From Scolanthus callimorphus (taxonomy: Eukaryota; Cnidaria; Anthozoa; Actiniaria; Edwardsiidae), in assembly GCA_033964015.1 (NCBI GenBank), contig CM066921.1, positions 29,849,320-29,913,319 of the forward strand: 64,000 nt of DNA, in the 5' to 3' direction. The notes under the pieces were generated by a model. It did not search any database, was not told the DNA's origin, and worked only from the letters and a program-made list of their open reading frames with translations. Shown piece by piece: positions 26,280 through 38,200 of this stretch. Numbering within the stretch: position 1 is the stretch's first letter; every line of letters begins with the position of its first letter. The translations under genes were made by a program, and so were the position numbers.

Positions 26280-29200
26280 ATGCCGTCAAAGGTAGGTCGA
26301 TAAATAAATTACACGCCGTACGCGTGCTCAGTCAAACGACTTTGCCGAATTTGCCTATTTAGAGTTCCATAATACATAAGATATCTGATATCTGATTGGT
26401 ACACCTCAAGTTTCTATTCCTGTGTTGATTATGGAAAATACTAGTATTTCCTTTTGGCTATACTACAATCATATAAAATAGAGCTTCCCTAATTTGAAGT
26501 GCTACGTTAGAAATTATAGTTCTTCTCTAAAATCATTTACGGCATGATCGACTTGCGTATCGAGTTATGGAAATCGACACTGTCACGAAAGGTTCAGAGC
26601 TCACTTTGGGTTTGACTTTATCAAATGAGATGCCTGCGAATGCTATCATTCGGAACTTACCATCGTATCATGAGCTGATGCAAATATTAAATTGAGGCAA
26701 AACTGTGTTTGCATTAAGCAATTAGAACATCGACAGTTTTTGAAGTGTGTGGCGTGTCATTAGCTCGGAGGTGGAATCCCATAAAAAAGTTAAGGGTGCT
26801 CTACGGGAAAAATATAATTCAACGTTTAGAGATGGCAACAAGGGCATGGCTCTTATAAATTTTAACCCTAAGAGAGATAGCAAAAGCAAGCTATGCATCA
26901 GTAAAGTTATAGAGGTCATTAGGCAAAAAGAGTTGGCGTTTCTCACATTATAAACCACGGAAATCAGTGTATAAAATCAATAATTATTTGTCAAAAACTG
27001 ATGGGGTAGGGAGGTCACTCTCCAACATTCTTCCGTGGGGGAAGGGGGGAGGGGGGTGTTGTTTTTTGTTCTGGAACCACACATTATTATTATTATTATT
27101 GCAGCAATAAAAAAAAACAATATAGCCCCAAAAAAGAATCAAACAAGTGCTTAGTTCGAACAGGTCACGGAGGGAATTTACCTTTTCACTTCTATTCACT
27201 TTTATGTTCACTACTGTTTTAATTTTTCTTCAATGTTCAACAGCGTGGAATCCTTGAGCGTCTAGAGGCGGGAGAAGTTGTGGTGGGTGATGGGGGGTTT
27301 GTGTTTGCTCTGGAGAAGAGAGGGTATGTCAAGGCCGGAGTGTTCACTCCCGAGTGTGTGGTGGAACATCCGGACGCGGGTATGTACCCTCCAGGAAATA
27401 AGGAACACATACCAACTTTTGGATAATGCTGCAATTTGTAGATAGCCCGAAATAGGAGGCTCAAACAAGTTCTGATCATGTACGCATGAGCTAGAAAAGT
27501 AACTGTTATAGGCTTTTAGTAGTTAGCTTCTTTCTGTGCATAGTAAAGCAATCCCTCGTATATCTTTGACAATTGTTTCTCTCAAAACCTGGAAGGGGGG
27601 ACCACAAGATTTAGATATATCGGCGCGTTTCGCGCGCATAAGGAAGACATCTAATACAGTTTTTAAGAACGCGCGCAAGGGTTAGCCTGCCACTCTGAGA
27701 AAGCTGATAAGGGCGCGCACAACGAAGCCAATACCTCCCCAAAATCCCCCACTTAAGGGCAGTCACTCTGTTCGAAAGAACTGACACCTTAGGTCAGCGT
27801 GAGTTCGACGTTACAAGCATAGAAATTCATCAATCGGGCCGCGCTTTACGTACATGAATAATAATAATTTCGTCATTTGCGGCGTGCTTTGCGCGCATAA
27901 AGAATTTACAGGCTTTGTTTACTAAACACCAAAAAATGGAATGTTTATCAACCTTTTCTCTGAGGCCTGATGAAATGCGTTTATTAAAATCAGGGCGCGC
28001 TTCGCCCGCAACAAAAGACGAATGCGATCCTCTGTTTCTGTAAAACGTCTTCTACTATAAATAGGGGACTCCGTAACAATAACTCGATTTGTTTTGAAGT
28101 CCTCCAACTACATAAAGAGTTCTTCCGTGCTGGCGCCGATGTGATGCAGGCTTATAATTTCTACGCATCAGAAGACAAGCTGGAAAATCGAGGAAACACA
28201 GCCATAAAATATGGGGTAGGGGAAGAAACATGGTTCACGCATGAACGCTTAGATGACGTGTTTAGACAAAACGGCAGTTCATTAATATGATAATGCAGGG
28301 TGATTACTCTCAGTAAGGGGTGGACCATTAGAAATCGAGGAAGAGGGGAATAGGGATCGGTCTATTGGAAGGATTGGCCTTGTTCGATTTTTTTGCTTGA
28401 AATTCTTCGTCCCCACTCCCCAAATTTCTAATGGTCCACCCCTAATGGACTATTGTCTGTATATTAACAGGTCAAGGATGTTAACGAGGCGGCATGTCGT
28501 CTTGCTCAACAACAACAACAACAACAACAAAACAACGACAAACAAACAAACAACAACAACAACAACACACAACAACAACAACAACAAATGGACAACCCCT
28601 AATGGACTATTGTCTGTATATTAACAGGTCAAGGATGTTAACGAGGCGGCATGTCGTCTTGCTCACGAAGTTGCCGATCCAAATGGCGCACTCGTAGCGG
28701 GAGGACTGTGTCTTATTCCTTCCTACTTTAGCGGGAAGGGGGAGAAAGTCTGTAAGGAAATCTTTCAACGCCAAGTGGATGTGCTCGTAAAATGTGGCGT
28801 GGATTTTATCATCGGCGAGGTAAGTGTCGTGACCTTCTATCTGTTTATGCTTTCGTCTCCATTGATGAACGAACTGAAAAATTGATATTACATTAGTTAA
28901 ATTACCAATTTGTTCTGAGCTACCAGTGAAGGCGAGTGCAACGAAACGCCACAAGAATCGTGTCTATCTTTTTTCCAACAAAATAACGCTTTTGAAATTC
29001 TTCGTCCCCACTCCCCAAATTTCTAATGGTCCACCCCTAATGGACTATTTTATCATCGGCGAGGTAAGTGTCGTGACCTTCTATCTGTTTATGCTTTCGT
29101 CTCCATTGATGAACGAACTGAAAAACTGATATTACATTAGTTAAATTACCAATTTGTTCTGAGCTACCAGTGAAGGCGAGTGCAACGAAACGCCACAAGA

Positions 29201-32200
29201 ATCGTGTCTATCTTTTTTCCAACAAAATAACGCTTAGCCGATGATAAAACGCCACAAGAATCGTGTCTATCTTTTTTCCAACAAAATAACGCCGTTGACG
29301 AATTTCAAATGACGAAAGGGAGACCAAACACACCTATAGCCAATCATGAACGAGTTACTGCTGAATGGTTTCCATCCCCGTCGGGGAAATAACAAGTCAA
29401 GTAAAATTACTAACACTCGTTGAACACGTGACTGATTTCTTTGTAAGCAAAGACAAGTGCAATTAATATCACGCGGGGAGCACGTGATCACTTTTAGTTA
29501 AAAATATGATTGGTCGATAGAAATGAGCGACCAATGAGAATGCAAAGTAAACGCAAATACAACCACATGTTTGTTCCAGACCTTTGGACATGTTGAGCAA
29601 GCAGTCTGGGCGACGGAAGTTAGCAAGGCCTCTGGGTTACCTGTGGCGATGTGCTTTAAGATTCATAAAGAAGACCTGGATGGTGTACCGATACACGAGG
29701 TGGCTGCCAGGGTGGCCAAAGCAGGTATTTTACCATTCGTGTTTTGTCACTTTTTTTAAGCGAAATTGTCCATCGCTACATCAAGAAAGTGCTGTCGTTT
29801 TTTATGGCAAATCCGCGCCGGACTGCCTGTGGTGTTCAAATCGTGTCTCAGGCTCCTCGGCGGGGGGTAAAAACAAAATGGCGACCAAGAGAAGGATGTT
29901 TCTCGAGTATCTGCAAGTTTTGGTCAATTTTCCTGCTTTTTTTCGCTAAGATATGAGGAAAAGTACTTACAGATCTTCCAAATAAGGTAAGGGGGAATTT
30001 CCTAATAAAAAAGTTTTGCAACGTCGGCAAAACGACAGTTTTTGGCGAAATTTTATGGATATGGGTATTTTCTATCAAGATATGCACCAGTCAATTGACA
30101 GCCCCGCACCCCCCCCCCCCCCCCCCCCATTCGCGCATTAGCGGGGCATTCACTTTTTGGCAAGTGAAAGGCAGTGAGCGCCTCGGTTTGCGGGGACAAT
30201 CTGAGAGGTGAATGCACCGTCCCCAGGGTAATGATTAAGAGTGAATGCGCTCCTTGTCCAATGAATTTAGAAGATAACACAAAGGATTTTACTCACTGAA
30301 AAGAGTCATGTCAATGGTGGCCAGTTTTCAATGCAGCCGCAGCCGATCGCAAAGCGTAATAAAACCATATTTTTTCTACTTGCATGTACTTTCGCTAGTG
30401 TAGATTAAAATTTAATACGTGTAATTCAAGTAACAAAAATGTTCATATGGTCCGGTGAAGCAGCCCGGAAAGCGGGCTGGTTTCTGTTGTGTTGTGTACC
30501 GGGGAAGAGAGTGACTCCCCGCTCGATGTACTGTGTGGAAGCCGTGCGGAAAGAAAGTACATCTCCCGACCAACGGGGCAGTAATGTAGTGTGAATTATG
30601 TACGAAAGCCCCGCTAGTACCCCGCTAATGCGCGAATGGGGGGGGGGGGGGGGTGCTGGGCTGTCAATTGACTGGTGCAATAGTTCCCGTTGAAATGTGT
30701 CGTTTTCTAAAATTCCCTTATATGGAAGTTTCTACTTGGAATTCTATTTGGAATTCAAGAAGTTTTCCTAGCTTATTTACTCCAAATTGCCTAAAAGTTC
30801 GTCAAAACTTGCAGATTTTGGAGCGAAACGTCGTTCGTGTAGGCCTGGCACTAGCAACACAGGTTACCCTCGTCACGCACGGGTAGAAATCATTGACAAA
30901 AAAAAAAATACGACACATCTTTCTTGATATAACATAGTCAGTATATGGTTTCCACGCGTGCTAGTCCGTCTCAGAACGGGACACCACCTTTTTGGACCTC
31001 AGCAACAGAGGAGTGAACAATGGTGGTGGTAAACTGGGTATCTAGTGAAGCACCGTCTACAGCTTGTCAAACTTACTCATTAAAGAGCCCGTGTCAGCCA
31101 CTCCTTTGTTATTGGTTTCGTTCGTTACGTGTAGAAATATCTTAATAAAAATCCAAAAATTAATTTTTAGATTTGATTTACCAAATTCAATCGAGAACAT
31201 TGCTCTATCTTCTCTAAATCAGCCGACGGAAATGGATGCTTTCTCGGACTTGGTATTTATTCTTTCCATGTTGTTCCATGTTTTCTTATTACCACCAACT
31301 TTTGCCTCCAGTCTTTTCAAATTTGTTCGTAACTAGCCGTCGGCTCCATGATTATAACACTAGAAATTCTGATCATTACCGTTCCCACGCTTGTCGCACA
31401 AACATTAAAAAATTCACTATTCTTTTTCAAGGCCCAAAAATCTGGAAATCCCTACCTTTATATGTCGTATCATCTATCAACATCTCATCTTTTAAAAAGA
31501 AACTCACTGAATTTTTGCTTTCTCGTTAAATTTTTTTTTTCTTGTAATCTTTATTTGTCTGTTTCGTGCTTGAATGAGGGGACCTCCTCGCACAAGCCTG
31601 GTGGTTTTTTGAGGCCCTCTCGTCTCTATTTTTTTGTGTACTGCTTTATTGTATTGATTACTTTAATGGCAATAAAATTGAATTGAATTGAATGTTGCTA
31701 TGCTGTCAAAATGGCGGCTGACACAGGCTCTTTAATTGCTTGAATTATTTTATCAAGGGGCGGATATTATCGGCGTGAACTGTTCGTGGGATCCGTCTAA
31801 GAGCCTTGAAGCAATGCAGTGCATCAAGGAAGGGTTGAATAAGGCGGGACTGTCCCGACACCTGATGGTTCAACCCCTCGGCTACCACACTCCTGATGTA
31901 CCGGCAGCTGGGTTCACTACTCTACCGGAATTTCCTTATGGTAATTCATAGCTCTACGCGTTATGCTTGTGTCATTTGAGTCCTGTGTTTTTTTTAATCT
32001 CGATAAAGGCCCTTAGGCCGAGCGTTTATAAGATGTGCACCAAGACACCGCGCATTCTCGTACCCAGAGCTTCCCGGCTCGTCTGCTCGCAGGGGAGGCT
32101 CTGGGGACATCCATTTGAGGGCCGTCGCTGATTGGCTGATTTTGAGCATTGGAGCATGCGCTGAACGGTCTTTCTCTCAGCGGCTCTGCATTAAATCTCA

Positions 32201-35200
32201 CGCATGCGTCAGTGGCTGTCACCAGAGCCTCCCCCGCGAGCTTACGAGCCGGGGCGCTCTGTGTTCGAGAATGGACACCGCGGCAAAACGCAGTTCACAT
32301 GCGCTAAAGATTCACTGGACTGTGAAATGAAGACAATTGAAAAAATCTACATAACAACAGCGAACGATAAATTTTCACTTTAAACCATAATTTTCGCCTC
32401 GTGCACAATGTAGTTTATGGCCTTACGTTTTGTGTCTGGAGCTTATGTTTTCCAAATGTCCTTGACAGCACGAGATATCGAGATATTTCACAGGAAGGAT
32501 AAATATAAATGAAAATATCGAAGGCCCGATACCCAGACTTAAAGTTTGGAATCTAAATTGCGCTGGGCCTCATTGGCGCAACTGGCTGCCAGGCGGCCAT
32601 TAACACAGACATTGAGGAGGGTATTCCATTTCTGCAGAAACACATCCATGGGAAATGCTGAATTTCCTATGACACACGATTGGGAAGTGTTCGATTTTCG
32701 ATTCCCATGGCTATACATGTTAAAGGCCCATCACCAACCGGGAGCCTTTGTCGGAGATTGTCTGTTGAATTTTTAGTCCATGGGCCAAGAGCCAAAAACG
32801 TGTCTAGAAATGAGATCTCGTAGCACCCCCCGGTAGACATAGTTTAATTGGTATCAAATTAAAGCTTATTTCCCACATTTTCAGAATTGAGTTGTTTGCA
32901 TATTTGAAACTTGGGCGTTAGGGAGTAAGCGCGCTGTTTCTGAGGGGGGTAGGGCGGGGAAAATTTGTTCCAATTAAACTTGGTTGGAAGAGTTTTGGAC
33001 AATAACTCAGCCAAACAGCAACCGAATCATTCCATACTTGCAATATATTGTTATTATATCATAAGCTGACGGATAGTGTTATTGGAACTTCTTAGACGGT
33101 TGCCATAGCAACGGACGCTTATCAGAGGACTATCAGTATTAGAAGAAACAAGATGTTTATATTATTGAAGACAAAAAGCTAACTGTAATTGCTTTTTACA
33201 ATTGTCATTCACATTAAAATCGGTGACCATAGTTGAGTTATACCTTATCAGTATTGAAAATCTTAAAATTTCTAAATAAAGCTGCTATCCCTTTAAACGG
33301 TTTTTTTTTCTTTCTAGGCACTCAATATTTCAGATTATCATGCTGAAATATTAAAATCACAATATCTCAGGGATTATATAGCCGTTTTTAGTGAAATTTG
33401 GTCAGATGATGTAACTTTTACCAAAATCATATTTGTATGTTTGAAAAGCTGGAAATTTGGTTGCCATGGCAACGGATACTAAAATTAATTATTTTTTAAC
33501 ATTCGCCAAAGGTATGTATAGCAAAATCTGTGCGTTTAGGCAGTTAAACGCCCTAACGCCAGCTACTTCAATGGATTTGAAGAGGAAAGGGGATTTTTTT
33601 TAATATTTGGTTTGAAACACCTTAAATTAACTAGAATGGCGCTACATATGTCATGAATCAGACAGGCAGCAGATGCTCACACCCCTCCGACGGACACCCT
33701 TAACGCTGGGTATGTGTCTTAATCAACTATTTTCTAAAAAAGATACTGTTGTATTGTAGTGTTGGTCAGTATTTGGCGTGTGATTCTATAGAAATCAAAT
33801 TCATTTTTAAGCTCCTTACAGGCATCTTGGGCCCGCCATCTTCTATTTTCCAATAATAAATTGGGTATTCAGGTCCGAAAATAAATTTCAGTGTGTTAAA
33901 GTTTGGTCCAAGGTAAACGATAATACGGCAATTAAAGCCGATTTAAGTGTTCGAATGTTTGTAATTACTTTCTATAACTAGTGCTAGAGCCCTGTTTTCT
34001 AGAACTCGGCAAAATTTAAAACGCTCAAGAAAGCTTGCTTCGCAGCCATTTTGAAGTCACATTGAATTTGGAGACTTTATAAAGACGTGCTGATGTTTTA
34101 TTGCTCAAGGCTCGTGTTTATTATTATAGTTTTAATACGACATGCTTGAAAATCGCCATAATCTACTAGCTGCTTTTTTAGCTTGACAATCATATCAAAT
34201 CAAATCATATTAGTCCATGCCTCTTCCCTTCTGTTCCATTCCTCGTTTTCCAATCCCATGATGCTCTGCACTCAAAACTAGGTCCGCCATTTTGGATCTG
34301 CTTTCCTTTACTTGTAAGGTAAGAAAACATTGTAATCACTGTTAGAATAACCATTAATTCTATACTTTTGAGATAAGTTTACATGCTAGATTTGAAATTT
34401 ATCATTTTATCAAAGAAAGAGGGTGGAAAATAGAGTTATTTACGAATAAGTGTCGTTAGTGCATCTGCAAGTACCGAACTCGGCGAACATGTGCTTCAGT
34501 TTGAAAGTCAAAACTCGGCAATAAGCCTCAATAAGCTATTGCCTTTTTGACAAACTAAAAAAAGATGAGAAAACCTTTTTAGAATTGTTGCATTTTTATA
34601 AAATTAAGTCAGTTTTTGGCATCTTTAAGCAAAACATTTCGATTTTCGTTAGCCATCGTGATTGCCTGAATTGAAAATTTGTTCGGCGTAAGCCATTATT
34701 TTTTGCAAACTATAACTATTATAACAAAACCATTTGCCATTTTAGGTGAATTTCTGTTTAACTTTATTATTTAGATTTGGGCAAGGTTCCGGGTTCGTAA
34801 TTCCTGGTCATTATCATGCCGCGTTTGATAAAATGAAATTAGAATATGACTGAAGAAAAGGGTGAAGACCTGGGGTGGAACAAATGCTTATGTCATGTCA
34901 GAGATGATGCAGCGGGTCCTTTAGTAAAGTTTTCAGAAACTAGTTGGAAAACATTTGAAAAGTGCGCAAGGCAGAAAGGAGATGAGATTTGGTTTGTTAT
35001 GAAAGACCACTGGAATCAAGGGCCAAAAGGGTTCTACCACAGGCAATGTTACCAGAAATATACCAACGTTGGAGATATGCGTAGAAAGCGGCTAGTTTCG
35101 TCAGATCCCGACCTTGCCGATCCCGAATTACGAGCCTCAGAAGCACTAACACCGAAGCGTCTTCGATCAAGTGTAGATTTTGAAACGACTAAATGCATTA

Positions 35201-38200
35201 TTTGTCAGAAAGATAAGAAGACCAAAGGTGCCCTTAGAAAGCGAGAGCCTCTTACTCTTAACACGAGCGAATATGGCAGTGCTTCTCTGATAAATGCTGC
35301 TAAAATCCGAGAAAACGACAATGTTCTCCTACAAGTCCAAGAGCAGGACACAATCGCAAAAGAAATAAAATATCATCGTTCTTGCTACAAAAACTTCACA
35401 AAAGCAGACACCTTAACGAAGCTCGAGAAGGAACGTTGCACCAGTGAAGACCAAGGAAACCAAGGCTATAAAGTTGCCTTTGAAGACATTCGTGAACGGG
35501 TTCAACGAGAAGTGGTAGGAAAGAACAAAGTTATCAGCATTTCTGATCTCACAACCCAGTTTGTGAGTGGTCTTGCTGACCAAGGAATCCAGGTACCAGA
35601 CTATAGGAACTCGCAAACAAAGCAGCGCTTGATAAAATGTTTTGGTAAACAGCTCTCGTTTAAGCAGCCATCAAGAAAAAATGAGGCTGAACTTTTGTAT
35701 CACACAAATGCTGAGAACGGAGGTTTTGTAGAAACAGCATTTGTGGCAATGTCTTTAGATGCGAATGTCAGTAAGTTTGGCGAAGATGATATGGGTGACG
35801 TATCAAGAGATCCAGGCTTTGATAATCCAGCAAGAATGGTGTACCGGACCTCAAAGGTTCTCCGCCAGTTGCTTCTTGATGTGAAATCCTCCATGAAATG
35901 GCCTCCCGAAGCGGAAAATCTCGATGACGGTACTTCTGTCGTTCCCTACTTAGTGTATAATATGTTGTGCTGGATGCTTTCACCGCATTGCGAGTTTAGT
36001 GAGACCAGGGTTAAAGACGTGTCTGACGACGTACGTCGCATCGCTCTTTCCATTTCACAAGATCTCGTCCACAGTATTACACGCGGTCGTGTTAAGACGC
36101 CTAAACATATTGTATTACCTATGGCCGTCAAAAGCTTAACTGGGAACGCGGAAGTCTTGACATTTCTTAACAGATTTGGACATGGATTATCATATAGCCA
36201 GATCATCGAAGTTGAAACATCTCTAGCCGAGAAACAGATGGCACGTGAGAGGGATGGAGTAGTGCTACCGAGTGCATGTGTACCTGGAGTGCCGGGGGTG
36301 TTTTACTGGGACAATAATGATTTACAAGAAGAGACACTGTCAGGTAGGTAGATAAATTTAATTCTATAGATGAGTTCATCACATGACCAGTGAATTCCAC
36401 GTTAAGGTGGATCGACCCAGTAATCTTGCACCCATACCAACCAATTTTGAACCTCTCATATACACATACATACATCATACACACAACTCCCTGATAACAC
36501 ACATTCTACCCATAGACTGATATATATGCCAGTACAAAAGTTGGGGATATCGGAGTTAGTATCACGTGACGATCGGACCACGCCTATTTTTACTCTCACC
36601 CCAGTTTCAGGCTGTACCGACATTTTTTCGATAAATGCTTTACGGTACCTCGAGATTGACTGGTTGCCTATGTGTAACCGAAGTTCGACTAAATTCTACA
36701 GGCCCGATCTGTAATCTTAAAAATCAGGGCTATAATTTATGTAAAATCCAGTGTTATGAATTAACATGGCAGAGTTTGGTTCTTCATGTTTGTAAATTGA
36801 AAGTTTTTATAGCTCATTCTATTTGTTCTATCATCGTTACTGTGACATTTTCTCTATTTATCAGGTAAGGGTACAACCCACTGCACGAACGGAATAATAA
36901 TCCAAAGGAAGCCCTTGACATGTTCTTTACCTCCCACAATGATACCCACCGAGCCTCGATCTAGGAAGCGCACTGTGACGACTGTTAGTGGTGATGTTCT
37001 TCCATATCAGTCCGGACGCCGCCAAGGCCCTCCAGCAGTACACATTAACACGCATAAAGTCATTCTCGCGGTTCCCGGTGTTTTAGATCACGCACGTTCA
37101 ATCGACTTCGGGTGGATGCTCTGCAGACAACCTTTTGGAGATACACTGTTTGATCTTTCTCAAGACCGACGTCAGCGCATCCCATCATGGAAGGCATTTA
37201 ACATGAAGTTGAGGGACGAGCCCCTCCGAGAAAGTAGCGTAGGCTACTGTCCTATTATAGAGGCGAGCCCCACAGAGCTTCCTACCGTGTATACTATCCT
37301 GAAGAAGTCATTGGAGATGGCAAATCAGCTGGAGCAACATGATGTTATCGTCGTGTTTGATCAGGCGATTTATGCGAAGGCTCTGGAGATCCAGTGGCAA
37401 ACAGAAGATGAATTTAAGCGTATTGTAACGAGAATGGGCGCATTCCACATCATCTGTGCGTTCATGGCTGCTATTGGCAAGCGCTTCGCTGACGCTGGCC
37501 TATCAGATGTCTTGATAGAAAGTGGAATCGTGGCATCTGGTTCCGTGTCAGGCGTACTTGAGGGTCGACATTACAATCGCGCTGTTCGTACGCATAAGGT
37601 ACGATAAATGTGCAGTTTTTGAAAGGGAAATATAATAGGCATGGTGCAACGATATGAATGCGAATTTTATTAAGATTTTATTAAAATTTATTTTTCTTTT
37701 TTTTTGTTTCTGTTCTGCAGATTGTTTATGAAGCTATGCATCGATTGTTATGGGAAGGTTTCAGGTCGTGGTTACAAACGAGCGGTCGACGTGTTAACTA
37801 CGCAAGCCTCGTGAGGGATGTGCAGCAAATAAGAGAGGAGATCAAACGAGAAAGCGTTGAGAAGATGTTGTCGTCAGCAGAGTTCAAGGAATTGTTTCAG
37901 CTGTACGAGCAATACAAGAATGAGAACACTAGTCCACTCAAGACATTTTGGCTTACATATCTTGAAATGATTAGTATCCTTCTCAGTTTTATCAGGGCTA
38001 CCCGAGAAGGAAACTGGGAGCTTCACATTGAATGCGTCAGAGCAATGCTCCCTTGGTTCTTTGCATACGATCACGTAAACTACGCAAGATACCTGCCGAT
38101 TTACTTGATCCAAATGCTCTCGCTGGAGGAAACACATCCTCAAGCCTATCACCAGCTAGTCCATGGAGACTTTGGAGTGCAGCGTTCATGCCAAGGTTTC

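Noticed and set aside
28397..28697. Frames with poly-Thr, poly-Asn or poly-Gln runs
   Set aside because: Produced by the CAA microsatellite between duplicated pieces of BHMT exon 4.
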